This document shows positions 50,011-58,445 of a DNA stretch of 64,000 nucleotides, piece after piece (position 1 is the first letter of the stretch; each line of letters opens with the position of its first letter). The DNA comes from Nocardioides albertanoniae (GTDB taxonomy: Bacteria > Actinomycetota > Actinomycetes > Propionibacteriales > Nocardioidaceae): the NCBI RefSeq assembly GCF_006716315.1, contig NZ_VFOV01000001.1, positions 1,656,501-1,720,500 on the forward strand, in the 5' to 3' direction. Below the pieces are notes generated by a model. It saw only the letters and a program-made list of their open reading frames with translations, ran no database searches and was not told the DNA's origin. Both the position numbers and the translations under genes were made by a program.

Positions 50011-50490
50011 ATGAGCCTGCCCGTGATCGCCTTCCGCACTGCCTCCTTCGCTCTCGCAGCGGTGATCGCCTGGCTCGCCTACCCGGTGCTCACGGCCCTG
50101 GTCTACATCGGACTCCTGCTCGTCTCCGCGACCGGCGACACGGGTCCCGGTGGCCCGCTCGCCGGGCCCGTCCTCATCCTTCTCGGGGCCGTCGCCGGCA
50201 TCGTCTGCGTTGCCGTCGCCGTGCCTGCGGCGATCGCTGCCCGAGCCGTGGGCGGCCCCAAGGGCGTCGTCGCGGGCGCGGCCGTGCTGATCTTCCTCTC
50301 CGGAGGCTCGACCGGTCTGGCCTGGCTGCTGTTCGACCTCGCCGGAAACCCTCTCACCGCAGCCGCCATCCTCCTGGCCGCCGCCACCCCCGCCGCCCTC
50401 GTCCTCGCCCTCTCCGATGTCGTCGTCGGCCTCGTCACCCGACTGCCCGGCCGGGCTCGGGCCGCTTCTGGCCGCGCCGCTGAGGTCTGA
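50011..50490 (+). CDS. Small integral membrane protein of unknown function
   Basis: A 159-residue protein with four predicted transmembrane segments (VIAFRTASFALAAVIAWLAY, LVYIGLLLVSA, GPVLILLGAVAGIVCVAVAV, VVAGAAVLIFLSGGSTGLAWL, and a further hydrophobic stretch). No motif is recognised. ATG 50011 is used; an in-frame TTG at 49951 overlapping the stop of the peptidase is an alternative that would add 20 residues. The 208 bases after it hold no clear feature. Confidence 0.5.
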   Translation: MSLPVIAFRTASFALAAVIAWLAYPVLTALVYIGLLLVSATGDTGPGGPLAGPVLILLGAVAGIVCVAVAVPAAIAARAVGGPKGVVAGAAVLIFLSGGSTGLAWLLFDLAGNPLTAAAILLAAATPAALVLALSDVVVGLVTRLPGRARAASGRAAEV

Positions 50491-50685
50491 GCCGAGGAGG
50501 AGACCCGGCCGACCTCGGGCTGGGGCGCGGCGCCTGCTGCCGCCCGCGCTGAAGTCGTGCGGGTCGGGTAACCGCTGGATCGCCCGCCAGCTCTGGATGC
50601 AACAACCGCGCACATGTGGGGAAGGTGCCAGCTGACGCCGCGTACGGGGAACCAGAATCGGGCAGGTGCGCGGTGGTGGCGGCAA

Positions 50686-50691
50686 TAGAGT
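50686..50691 (+). promoter_or_regulatory. Putative -10 hexamer of the HAD gene
   Basis: TAGAGT with seven bases to GTG 50699 favours that start over the GTG at 50690, which lies within the hexamer. Confidence 0.45.
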
Positions 50692-50698
50692 GTCGGTC

Positions 50699-51355
50699 GT
50701 GCTGCGCGCGATCATCTTCGACCTCGACGACACGTTGGTGGACCAGGCGGGGGCGGCGCGGGTAGCCGTGACCGGATGGGCGGCCGAGCACGGCGTCACG
50801 GGGGACGTCGAAGCACGCTGGGATGCGATCTCGGGCCGGCACTACGAGCGCTACCAGCGTCGCGAGATCAGCTTCCACGAGCAGCGGCGGGAGCGGACCC
50901 GTGACTTCCTCGGCACCGAGCTCGACGATGCGGAGGCGGATGCGCTCTTCGCCGGATATCTGAAGAGGTACGAGGCGCAGTGGGTCGCCTTCGACGATGC
51001 CGTCCCCACGCTGCGCAGGGTCCATGAGGCCGGACTCCGGGCGGTCGTCCTCACCAACGGCGAGGATGCCCACCAGCGCCTCAAGCTCGATCTGACCGGC
51101 CTTGCCGCGGAGGTCGATCTGCTCGTGTCGACCTCGACCCTTCCGGCGAGCAAGCCAGACCCGCGGGCCTACCGGCTCACCTGCGAGCGGGCCGGCGTCG
51201 CCCCCGCGGAGGCGCTGATGGTCGGCAACAGCCTGGCCCACGACGTGCTCGGTGCGATCGACGCTGGCCTCGACGCCGTCCTCGTCGACCGTCACGACGC
51301 CCATCCCGATGCGCACGTACGCCGGGTCGCATCCCTCGACGCCCTGGTCTGGTGA
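50699..51355 (+). CDS. HAD-superfamily hydrolase
   Basis: A 218-residue HAD phosphatase: nucleophile motif FDLDDT (Asp8 and Asp10), motif II VVLTNGE, motif III Lys in SKPDPRAY, and motif IV MVGNSLAHDVLGAIDAG. The helical cap between motifs I and II is of the C1 type seen in phosphoglycolate-phosphatase-like and haloacid-dehalogenase enzymes. The substrate is a small phosphorylated metabolite of unknown identity. Confidence 0.88.
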   Translation: MLRAIIFDLDDTLVDQAGAARVAVTGWAAEHGVTGDVEARWDAISGRHYERYQRREISFHEQRRERTRDFLGTELDDAEADALFAGYLKRYEAQWVAFDDAVPTLRRVHEAGLRAVVLTNGEDAHQRLKLDLTGLAAEVDLLVSTSTLPASKPDPRAYRLTCERAGVAPAEALMVGNSLAHDVLGAIDAGLDAVLVDRHDAHPDAHVRRVASLDALVW

Positions 51356-51362
51356 CCGACGC

Positions 51363-51428
51363 GCACACAGTCGTTACTGATGTGACGAACGAGGCGCCTC
51401 AAACCTCACTTCAGTAACGACTGTGTGC
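51363..51428. terminator. Long hairpin between convergent genes
   Basis: The arms GCACACAGTCGTTACTGA (51363-51380) and TCAGTAACGACTGTGTGC (51411-51428) are perfect over 18 bp. The loop region holds its own 10-bp palindrome GAGGCGCCTC (51391-51400). It lies between two convergent stop codons and lacks a T-run. Confidence 0.72.
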
Positions 51429-51445
51429 ACCGAAGGCGCTGGACC

Positions 51446-52321
51446 TCACTGGTCTCGGTCGAGGTCGTCGAGGTTCAGCCCCATCGGTGACTGGCCGGGG
51501 ATCTCCCCGGAGGCGACGACTGCCTTGGTCAGCGGGAGCAGCAGGGTGATGAGGTCGTCGACCTCGGCCGGCTGCAGCGCTTCGTACGCCGTGGCGGCGA
51601 GCGCATCGGTCGTCGACTCGATCCCGACCTGGGTCTCCCGGCCCGCGTCGGTGAGTGAGTCGCCGTCGGGGGTGACGAGCCCGCGGGAGCGCAGCCCCGA
51701 GACGAGGGAGGACCATTCGCTCTCGTGGATGTTGCGGGTGGTGGCGTAGACCGACGGCGAGGTGCCGTTGGCGAGGGCGTGGAAGACGTGCGACTCGCGG
51801 CCGCCGATCCCGGCGGCGACCAGGGTGGCGACGTGACCGTCGCCGCGGTGCTCGCGCAGCAGCGTCGCCGCGTCCCAGAGGAGACTCACGGGGTCGTCGG
51901 CGAGGGGGAGCGAGCGCAGGGCGGCGTACAGGGGGCGTCCCTCCATGGGAGCGCCGAGAGCGGCCCGGGAGGCGAGGGCGGCTGTCCGGGCCAGGTCGTC
52001 GGAGTCGGCGAGCGGTCCGAGCTGACGCCGGAGCGCGGCGACGGCACCGGTGCGGCGGGCCTCGTGGGCAGCCTCCGGCGGCGCGAATCCCCAGGCGTCG
52101 GGAAGCGCCCGGGAGACATGTGACAGAGCGAAGTTGTAGAACGCCGCGTGGACGACCTCGGGAGGAACAGCGCCCAGCGGGGCAGACCGCGCGGCGAAGT
52201 AGCCCATCCAGTAGCCGCGATAGCCCGCGTCCTTGAGCAGGCCGATCGGCTCGGGGGAGAAGTAGCCCACCGCATGGATCGGCTCGAGCAGCTTCCACAG
52301 GCGACGCGCGTTGGGCTCCAT
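51446..52321 (-). CDS. SCO6745-family protein
   Basis: A 291-residue protein of the actinobacterial SCO6745 group: start MEPNARRLWKLLEPIHAVGYFSPE, then GYRGYWMGYFAARSAPLGAVPPEVVHAAFYNFALSHVSRALPDAW, an unmistakable family opening, and a winged-helix-like C-terminus (NIHESEWSSLVSGLRSRGLVTPDGDSLTDAGRE) as in MarR-like helix-turn-helix modules. SalK-type proteins of this family occur with natural product and stress genes; function is not established. ATG 52321 fits the hexamer TACCGT eight bases upstream. Confidence 0.75.
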   Translation of the reverse strand: MEPNARRLWKLLEPIHAVGYFSPEPIGLLKDAGYRGYWMGYFAARSAPLGAVPPEVVHAAFYNFALSHVSRALPDAWGFAPPEAAHEARRTGAVAALRRQLGPLADSDDLARTAALASRAALGAPMEGRPLYAALRSLPLADDPVSLLWDAATLLREHRGDGHVATLVAAGIGGRESHVFHALANGTSPSVYATTRNIHESEWSSLVSGLRSRGLVTPDGDSLTDAGRETQVGIESTTDALAATAYEALQPAEVDDLITLLLPLTKAVVASGEIPGQSPMGLNLDDLDRDQ

Positions 52322-52329
52322 GCCGAACG

Positions 52330-52335
52330 ACGGTA
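52330..52335 (-). promoter_or_regulatory. Putative -10 hexamer of the SCO6745-like gene
   Basis: TACCGT on the minus strand is eight bases from ATG 52321; this decides against the in-frame ATG at 52342. Confidence 0.4.
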
Positions 52336-52488
52336 TCGGCACCTACCTCAGGCGCCCAACGATTTGGCCTGGCGAATTGGCCCCGCGGGCGGCGTACATA
52401 ACAAGATGACACCGTGGATACGATTTGAGTGTCCCCATCCCGATGCCCGGCAGCCGGCCGGGCTCGAACCGAGCAGAGAGCAATCATC

Positions 52489-53898
52489 GTGGCAAAGCCG
52501 CCAGCATCGACCCTTGACCTCGTCGTCTCCCTCGCCAAGCGGCGCGGGTTCGTCTACCCCAGCGGCGAGATCTACGGCGGCACCCGGAGCGCCTGGGACT
52601 ACGGCCCGCTCGGTGTCGAGCTCAAGGAGAACATCAAGCGTCAGTGGTGGCGGGCGATGGTGCAGCAGCGCGACGACGTCGTCGGCCTCGACTCCGCGGT
52701 GATCCTGCCGCGCAAGACCTGGGAGGCCTCCGGTCACGTCGAGACATTCACCGACCCGCTGACCGAGTGCCAGTCGTGCCACAAGCGCTTCCGTGCCGAC
52801 CACCTGCAGGAGGCCGTGGCCGAGAAGGCGGAGAAGAAGGGCGAGGTCGTCAACCCCGACGACGTGCCCTTCGACCAGATCGCCTGCCCCAACTGCGGCA
52901 CCCGCGGCGCATGGACCGAGCCGCGCAAGTTCTCCGGCCTGCTCAAGACCTACCTCGGTGTCATCGAGGACGAGTCGGGTCTCCACTACCTGCGTCCGGA
53001 GACCGCGCAGGGCATCTTCCTCAACTTCGCCAACGTGGTCACGAGCCAGCGGATGAAGCCGCCGTTCGGCATCGCCCAGATCGGCAAGAGCTTCCGCAAC
53101 GAGATCACGCCGGGCAACTTCATCTTCCGCACCCGCGAGTTCGAGCAGATGGAGATGGAGTTCTTCGTCAAGCCGGGTGAGGACGAGGAGTGGCACCAGC
53201 ACTGGATCGACGCCCGGATGGCCTGGTACACCGACCTCGGTATCAACCCTGACAACCTGCGTCTCTACGAGCACGCTCAGGAGAAGCTGAGCCACTACTC
53301 CAAGCGCACCGTCGACATCGAGTACAAGTTCAACTTCGCCGGCAGCGAGTGGGGCGAGCTCGAGGGCGTCGCCAACCGCACCGACTACGACCTCGGCACC
53401 CACATGAAGCACTCGGGCCAGGACCTGCAGTACTTCGACCAGGCCGCCAACGAGCGCTACCTGCCCTACGTCATCGAGCCGGCGGCCGGTCTGTCACGCT
53501 CGGTGATGACCTTCCTCGTCGACGCGTACGCCGAGGAGGAGGCGCCCAACGCCAAGGGCGGTGTCGACAAGCGGGTCGTGCTCCGGCTCGACCACCGCCT
53601 CGCCCCGGTCAAGGTGGCCGTGCTGCCGCTCAGCCGCAACGAGGCGCTCAGCCCGAAGGCGAAGGCCCTCTCGGCCGAGCTGCGCCGCAACTGGGCCGTC
53701 GACTTCGACGACTCCCAGTCGATCGGCAAGCGCTACCGCCGCCAGGACGAGATCGGCACGCCCTACTGCGTCACCGTCGACTTCGACACCCTCGAGGACA
53801 ACGCGGTCACCATCCGCGAGCGCGACACCATGAAGCAGGAGCGCATCCCGCTCGAGGGTGTGACGAAGTACTTCGCCGAGCGTCTCATCGGCGCCTGA
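52489..53898 (+). CDS. glyS: Glycine--tRNA ligase (homodimeric type)
   Basis: A 469-residue class II synthetase of the alpha2 (eukaryote-like) type that charges tRNA-Gly. It has [25 protein letters not shown], two zinc-type Cys pairs (C94/C97 and C133/C136), motif 2 [26 protein letters not shown] and motif 3 with [18 protein letters not shown]. The anticodon-binding domain is C-terminal. GTG 52489 (VAKPPAST) is used. The gene stands alone, ending in a strong hairpin at 53945-53976. Confidence 0.96.
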   Translation: MAKPPASTLDLVVSLAKRRGFVYPSGEIYGGTRSAWDYGPLGVELKENIKRQWWRAMVQQRDDVVGLDSAVILPRKTWEASGHVETFTDPLTECQSCHKRFRADHLQEAVAEKAEKKGEVVNPDDVPFDQIACPNCGTRGAWTEPRKFSGLLKTYLGVIEDESGLHYLRPETAQGIFLNFANVVTSQRMKPPFGIAQIGKSFRNEITPGNFIFRTREFEQMEMEFFVKPGEDEEWHQHWIDARMAWYTDLGINPDNLRLYEHAQEKLSHYSKRTVDIEYKFNFAGSEWGELEGVANRTDYDLGTHMKHSGQDLQYFDQAANERYLPYVIEPAAGLSRSVMTFLVDAYAEEEAPNAKGGVDKRVVLRLDHRLAPVKVAVLPLSRNEALSPKAKALSAELRRNWAVDFDDSQSIGKRYRRQDEIGTPYCVTVDFDTLEDNAVTIRERDTMKQERIPLEGVTKYFAERLIGA

Positions 53899-53944
53899 GC
53901 GCGACCGCTCACGGCGAGCACCGTTATCGCGTGCGTAAGCACCT

Positions 53945-53976
53945 CCTGCCGCACTCCCCGAGGGGAGTGCGGCAGG
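53945..53976. terminator. Strong hairpin after glyS
   Basis: CCTGCCGCACTCCC and GGGAGTGCGGCAGG flank a CGAG-type tight turn (about 14-15 bp stem). No T-run follows. It ends only eight bases before the start of the next gene, so it may also influence that gene's translation. Confidence 0.75.
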
Positions 53977-53984
53977 ATGTCCCC

Positions 53985-54680
53985 ATGCTGAGAGCGGGCT
54001 CCCTTGTCACCGCATCCGTCACGGGTGCGGTCCTTGCCATTTCGCTGACGGGCTGCAGCGGCACTGCCCCGCGGTCCAGCGCGCCCGAAGGATCCGCGTC
54101 ACCTTCCGCCTCGGCGTCCGCCTCCGGCTCCGCGTCCGGCACGGCCGACGCCGAACCGACCTCGGGGGCGACGACCGAGCCGGGCGCCGATCGCAACGTC
54201 GGAGAGACGGCGACGGTCGAATGGTCGCCCAAGTCGGGCGTCGACGGCGAGATCTCGATCACGCTCAAGAAGCTCGAGTCGACCTCCTACAAGCAGACCT
54301 TCTCCGGCTGGAAGCTCGACGAGGCGGCCCAGTCCCGCGCTCCCTACTTCGTGCGCGTCACCGTGAAGAACGAGGGCGAGACCGACCTCGGTGGCTATGA
54401 CGTCCCGTTGTGGGGTCTCGACGGCGAGGGCAACCTCGTCGAGGCGGCCGCGTTCAAGGAGCCGTTCAAGCCCTGCAGCGCCAAGACGCTTCCGCAGAAG
54501 TTCGGCGCCGGTGCCAGCGTCGACGCCTGCCTGGTGATGCTGGTGCCCGACCAGGGCAAGCTGGTGGGCGTGAGCTTCCGCCCGTTCGAGGAGTTCGACC
54601 CGATCACCTGGGAGGGCGAGCCGACGCCGTACGCGGCGCCGAAGCCGTCGAAGTCGGCGTCGGGATCGCCGACTCCCTAG
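53985..54680 (+). CDS. Lipoprotein of unknown function
   Basis: A 231-residue lipoprotein with lipobox LTGC ending at Cys24 and a long Ser/Ala/Pro-rich linker (to about residue 70). The mature part has beta-sandwich character: VGETATVEWSPKSGVDGEISITLKKLE, PYFVRVTVKNEGETDLGGYDVPLWGLDGEGN, LVPDQGKLVGVSFRPFEEFDPITWEG. The 'YFVRVTVKNEG' strand recalls DUF4352/telomeric-repeat-like Ig domains that bind extracellular partners. The tail is again Pro/Ser-rich. A short gap to dus. Confidence 0.68.
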   Translation: MLRAGSLVTASVTGAVLAISLTGCSGTAPRSSAPEGSASPSASASASGSASGTADAEPTSGATTEPGADRNVGETATVEWSPKSGVDGEISITLKKLESTSYKQTFSGWKLDEAAQSRAPYFVRVTVKNEGETDLGGYDVPLWGLDGEGNLVEAAAFKEPFKPCSAKTLPQKFGAGASVDACLVMLVPDQGKLVGVSFRPFEEFDPITWEGEPTPYAAPKPSKSASGSPTP

Positions 54681-54721
54681 ATACATCCATAGATTTCGTA
54701 CGCATCGGGTTTGGCCGGACA

Positions 54722-55882
54722 ATGGAAGGCATGTCCCTTCCCGCCTCGCCTATCTCCGGGGGCCTCCAGCTCGGCAGCCTGAGCGTCGAGACTCCGGTGG
54801 TGCTCGCGCCGATGGCCGGCGTCACCAATGCCGCCTTCCGGCGCCTGTGCGCCGAGCAGGGCGCGGGCCTCTACGTCTGCGAGATGATCACCTCCCGCGG
54901 CCTGGTCGAGGGTGACGAGCACACCAAGGACATGCTCCGGTTCGACGACGCCGAGACCGTACGCAGCGTGCAGCTCTACGGCACCGACCCGGTCTACGTC
55001 GGCAAGGCCACCGAGATCCTCTGCGCCGACTACGGCGTCGCCCACGTCGACCTCAACTTCGGCTGCCCGGTGCCGAAGGTGACCCGCAAGGGCGGTGGGG
55101 GAGCCCTGCCCTACAAGCGCGGGCTGCTCGGCGAGATCCTCGAGCACGCCGTGCGCGCGGCCGCGCCCTATGACGTGCCGGTGACGATGAAGACCCGCAA
55201 GGGCATCGACGACGACCACATGACCTACATGGACGCCGGCCGCATCGCCCAGGAGAGCGGCGCCGCGGCGATCGCGCTCCACGGGCGTACGGTCGCCCAG
55301 GCCTACTCCGGCACGGCCGACTGGGACGCGATCGCCGAGCTGAAGGCCTCTGTCGACATCCCGGTGCTCGGCAACGGCGACATCTGGGAGGCCGCCGACG
55401 CCATCCGGATGGTCGAGGAGACCGGCGTCGACGGCGTCGTCATCGGCCGCGGCTGCCTGGGTCGTCCCTGGCTCTTCCGTGATCTGGCGGCCGCTTTCGC
55501 GGGTGACAAGGTCAACGTTCTCCCCACACTCGGCGAAGTGACGGACATCATGCGACGCCATGCCGAGCTGCTCTGCGAGCACATGGGGGAGGAGCGCGGC
55601 TGCAAGGAGATCCGCAAGCACATCGCGTGGTATCTCAAGGGGTTCGGTGCCGGTGGCGAGCTGCGTCGCACCCTGGGCCTCGTGAACAGCCTCGAAGATC
55701 TCGACGAGATGCTCTCGAGGCTCGACCGGAACGAGCCTTTTCCCTCGTCACAGCTGGGTTCTCCGCGTGGGAGACAGGGTGCACCCAGGCACAAGGTCGC
55801 CCTCCCCGAGGGGTGGCTCGACGACGCCGACGGGCGCGGGTGCGGGTTCTCGGAGAACGTCGCGGAGACCTCCGGCGGCTGA
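54722..55882 (+). CDS. dusB: tRNA-dihydrouridine synthase (DusB family)
   Basis: A 386-residue FMN-dependent enzyme reducing uridines in tRNA. It has PVVLAPMAGVTNAAFRRLC, the catalytic Cys115 in LNFGCPVPKVTRKGGG, MKTRKGIDD, LHGRTVAQAYSG and LGNGDIWEA with VIGRGCLGRPW (FMN phosphate). A C-terminal helical domain binds tRNA. ATG 54722 and ATG 54731 are both possible; the first is given because GAAGG is too close to the second to serve it. Confidence 0.92.
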   Translation: MEGMSLPASPISGGLQLGSLSVETPVVLAPMAGVTNAAFRRLCAEQGAGLYVCEMITSRGLVEGDEHTKDMLRFDDAETVRSVQLYGTDPVYVGKATEILCADYGVAHVDLNFGCPVPKVTRKGGGGALPYKRGLLGEILEHAVRAAAPYDVPVTMKTRKGIDDDHMTYMDAGRIAQESGAAAIALHGRTVAQAYSGTADWDAIAELKASVDIPVLGNGDIWEAADAIRMVEETGVDGVVIGRGCLGRPWLFRDLAAAFAGDKVNVLPTLGEVTDIMRRHAELLCEHMGEERGCKEIRKHIAWYLKGFGAGGELRRTLGLVNSLEDLDEMLSRLDRNEPFPSSQLGSPRGRQGAPRHKVALPEGWLDDADGRGCGFSENVAETSGG

Positions 55883-55995
55883 GGCTCACCGGCCTCGCGG
55901 CGAGGGTTCGACGGCCGCTACACCATGCCCTTTGGGGCGCGCAAAGTCAGTCGATCGACAGAAACAAAACAACGCAAAAACCGCGTAGAGGGATT

Positions 55996-56040
55996 GGAAT
56001 ACCCCTTGGCGTGTGTGCTGTACTCGATCTTCGTGCCCGG
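55996..56040 (+). promoter_or_regulatory. Conserved 45-bp leader block 1
   Basis: A block in front of the first M15-like peptidase gene that matches 34 of 45 bases with the block at 57133-57177 (shared: GTGTGTGCT, ACTCG and CGTGCCCGG). It is likely part of a shared promoter or RNA leader, about 80-125 bases before the start codon. Confidence 0.55.
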
Positions 56041-56120
56041 CCTTCCCCGATGGGTTTCACCAGCTGTAACTCATCGAGATGTGCGGGCACTGACCATGTC
56101 ATCGAGCAAAGGAACTGCGT

Positions 56121-57023
56121 GTGGTCGGCAGCCACAGAGGCGACACTCGGGCCGTCCGTAAGACCAAATCCATAGTTGTCTCCGCAGGCGTCGCGGTCCT
56201 TGCGACCGGAGCCGCGGTGGGCGCCGGAGCCGCATTCGCGGAGCCGACCCTGATCGCAGACAAGGCCGGGGCGTCGATCGCCTCGTCCAGCAAGGCCGAC
56301 GTGCCGAGCACGCGCGACGATGCACGAGTGGCGGGCGACCGCCGCGAGACGGTCGTCAGCCGTAGCGGCGGCGACCGTGAGTCCGTCTCCTCCGTCGAGA
56401 CCCTGACCAAGGGGCCCGAGCAGGTCGAGACCGGCACGGGCAAGGCCGTCAAGCGGTGGACCGAAGAGACCCTCAACCTCTGGTCCGCCTTCGGCAAGCA
56501 CGCCGCCCAGGCCGGGGAGATCGAGGCGGGCGAGCTCGTCTACGCCACCGGACGCACCGAGTCCGGTCGCGACGAGATCCTCGTCGACGGCGAGGTCTCG
56601 TGGGTGACCAGCGGTCACCTCGTCGACGAGAAGCCCGAGGCCACCGGTGCCGCCGCCGGGGTGAGCACCGCCGCGTGCGGCGACTCCTCGGTGGAGAGCG
56701 GCCTCGTGCCCGACGCGGTCAACGTCTACCGCGCGGTCTGCAACGCGTTCCCCGAGGTCGCCTCCATGACCGTCGGTGGCTGGGACGCCCACGGTGAGCA
56801 CACCTCGGGCAAGGCGCTCGACTTCATGCTCTCCGACAAGGCGCTCGGCGACTCGATCGCCGCGTTCCTGCAGCAGCATGCCGCAGAGCTCAACCTCTAC
56901 GACATCATCTACTACCAGCGGATCTGGACCCCTGTGCGTGCTTCGGAGGGCTGGCGTGCCATGGAGGACCGTGGGTCCGCCACCGCCAACCACTACGACC
57001 ACGTGCACGTGTCGACCAACTGA
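56121..57023 (+). CDS. Secreted M15/LAS-like cell-wall peptidase, copy 1
   Basis: A 300-residue exported protein. After SHRGDTRAVRKTK a hydrophobic signal or anchor (IVVSAGVAVLATGAAVGAGAAFA) leads to a linker, an SH3b-like section (residues about 105-170), and a C-terminal metallopeptidase-like domain: YRAVCNAFPEVASMTVGGW, GEHTSGKALDF with H227 and D234, and the terminal MEDRG...HYDHVHV with H294/H296. H-x6-D plus HxH is the LAS (D-Ala-D-Ala peptidase) zinc pattern, as in the 'mucin-2/ARB_07466' group. It probably cleaves peptidoglycan. The GTG start with AAAGGA is conserved in copy 2. Confidence 0.75.
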   Translation: MVGSHRGDTRAVRKTKSIVVSAGVAVLATGAAVGAGAAFAEPTLIADKAGASIASSSKADVPSTRDDARVAGDRRETVVSRSGGDRESVSSVETLTKGPEQVETGTGKAVKRWTEETLNLWSAFGKHAAQAGEIEAGELVYATGRTESGRDEILVDGEVSWVTSGHLVDEKPEATGAAAGVSTAACGDSSVESGLVPDAVNVYRAVCNAFPEVASMTVGGWDAHGEHTSGKALDFMLSDKALGDSIAAFLQQHAAELNLYDIIYYQRIWTPVRASEGWRAMEDRGSATANHYDHVHVSTN

Positions 57024-57132
57024 CACGCGACGATCCACACGAGGTTCGGCCCGGGCTCATCGAGCCCGGGCCGAGCTGTGTCCGGGCCCGGCCGGCTGAT
57101 CAACAAGTTGGCAAAAGTCTCCAGACGTACGT

Positions 57133-57177
57133 GGGATACCCCCGTAGGTGTGTGCTTGACTCGGTCGCCGTGCCCGG
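57133..57177 (+). promoter_or_regulatory. Conserved 45-bp leader block 2
   Basis: Counterpart of the block at 55996-56040; begins GGGATACCCCCGTAGGTGTG and ends CGTGCCCGG. It lies about 80-125 bases before the second peptidase gene, a similar spacing to copy 1, showing that the leader was duplicated with the gene. Confidence 0.55.
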
Positions 57178-57256
57178 GTCCACGCCCAGCTCCATCGGGA
57201 GTGGCGAAGGGTGTTCTCGGGCGACACCCCCACATTGTCGAGCGAAGGATTGCGCA

Positions 57257-58288
57257 GTGGCCACCAGCCACAGAGGCGATTATCGAGCCGTCCGCAGGAC
57301 CAAGCAGGTCGTGGCGACCGCAGGCATCGTGACGTTCGCGACCAGTGGTGCGATCGCCACCGGAGCCGCCGCTGCCAACCCTGGCGTCGTGATCGCCGAG
57401 GTGGAGCACCGCTCCGGGCTGCGACTGCCGTCGGTGCCCGATCCCGGGCGCGAGACCGACGTGAAGAGCGCGACGAAGCTGCCGCCGCTGCCGACCACCC
57501 GGGAGGACACCCGGGTGTCGAAGGATCGCCGCGACGTCTCCGATCGGGGCCCCGTGGTCAGCCGCGGCGGCGATCGCGAGTCGACGGCGTCGAAGCATGC
57601 GAAGAGCGACGTGGCGACCATCGAGTCGCTGATCCAGCGGCCCTCCTCGGTCGCCGGTGGCGCCCAGGAGGCCGTGCTGCGCTACCTCCAGGACGACGTC
57701 ACGGTCTACGCCGCCTCCGGGAAGCGTGCCAAGGAGCTCGGCACGCTCGAGCTCGGTCGCGCGGTCTACTACACCGGTCGCGACGAGAGCAGCCGCCAGG
57801 AGATCGTGCTGGAGGGCAGCCCGGTGTGGATCGCCGACGGCTACCTCGGCAAGACGAAGCCCGAGCCGAAGCCCGAGCCCGCCCCCACGCCATCACCCTC
57901 GCCGTCGGGCGACGCCCCGGCCGGGCTCGACTTCTCCGCGTGCGGCGACTCCTCGGTCGAGAGCGGCCTCGTGCCGGACGCCGTCAATCTCTACCGCGCG
58001 GTCTGCAACGCCTTCCCGGCGGTCGCCTCCGGCACCACCTACGGCTACGACCCCCATGGTGAGCACATCAGCGGCGAGGCCCTCGACTTCATGACCGATG
58101 ACAAGGATCTCGGCGACGCGATCGCCGCCTTCGTGCAGGAGCACGCCGCCGCCCTGAACATCTACGACATCATCTGGTATCAGCAGATCTGGACCCCCGT
58201 ACGCTCCAGCGAGGGCTGGCGCCCGATGGAGGACCGCGGCGACCCCACCGCCAACCACTACGACCACGTCCACGTAGCCGTCAACTGA
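57257..58288 (+). CDS. Secreted M15/LAS-like cell-wall peptidase, copy 2
   Basis: A 343-residue paralogue of the gene at 56121 with the same order: SHRGDYRAVRRTK, exported hydrophobic segment, a charged linker with repeated R-D-V/R-E (DTRVSKDRRDVSDRGPVVSRGGDRES), SH3b-like part (VTVYAASGKRAKELGTLELGRAVYYTG), a Pro-rich spacer (PEPKPEPAPTPSPSPS) absent from copy 1, and the catalytic domain with GEHISGEALD (H270, D277) and HYDHVHVAVN (H337, H339). GTG 57257 is set by alignment with copy 1 and a GAAGGA ribosome site. Hairpin array D begins six bases after its stop. Confidence 0.75.
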   Translation: MATSHRGDYRAVRRTKQVVATAGIVTFATSGAIATGAAAANPGVVIAEVEHRSGLRLPSVPDPGRETDVKSATKLPPLPTTREDTRVSKDRRDVSDRGPVVSRGGDRESTASKHAKSDVATIESLIQRPSSVAGGAQEAVLRYLQDDVTVYAASGKRAKELGTLELGRAVYYTGRDESSRQEIVLEGSPVWIADGYLGKTKPEPKPEPAPTPSPSPSGDAPAGLDFSACGDSSVESGLVPDAVNLYRAVCNAFPAVASGTTYGYDPHGEHISGEALDFMTDDKDLGDAIAAFVQEHAAALNIYDIIWYQQIWTPVRSSEGWRPMEDRGDPTANHYDHVHVAVN

Positions 58289-58293
58289 CCCGC

Positions 58294-58437
58294 CGAGTCG
58301 GCGCGTCTGTCCCGTGCCGAAGGGCCGAGTCGGCGCGTCTGTCCCAGAAATTGCGCCCGAGTCGGCGCGTCTGCCCCAACCGCTTGGGGCAGACGCGCCG
58401 ACTCGAGCTGTTTTTCTGGGACATTCGCGCCGACTCG
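58294..58437. repeat. Hairpin array D: inward-facing 20-bp repeats
   Basis: Three direct copies of CGAGTCGGCGCGTCTGTCCC (58294-58313, 58326-58345 and, with CCCC end, 58358-58377) face two inverted copies (58386-58405, 58418-58437). The inner pair makes a perfect 22-bp stem (58358-58379 with 58384-58405) and CCGC loop, followed by a T5 run. An outer stem GTCCCAGAAA/TTTCTGGGAC (58341-58350, 58413-58422) and the outermost repeats extend it. It fills the gap between two convergent genes. Confidence 0.92.
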
Positions 58438-58445
58438 ACGTGGGG

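Noticed and set aside
55890..57256. ydaO-type c-di-AMP riboswitches in the peptidase leaders
   Set aside because: Similar genes often have them, but I could not match the conserved core in either leader; only a shared 45-bp block is supported.
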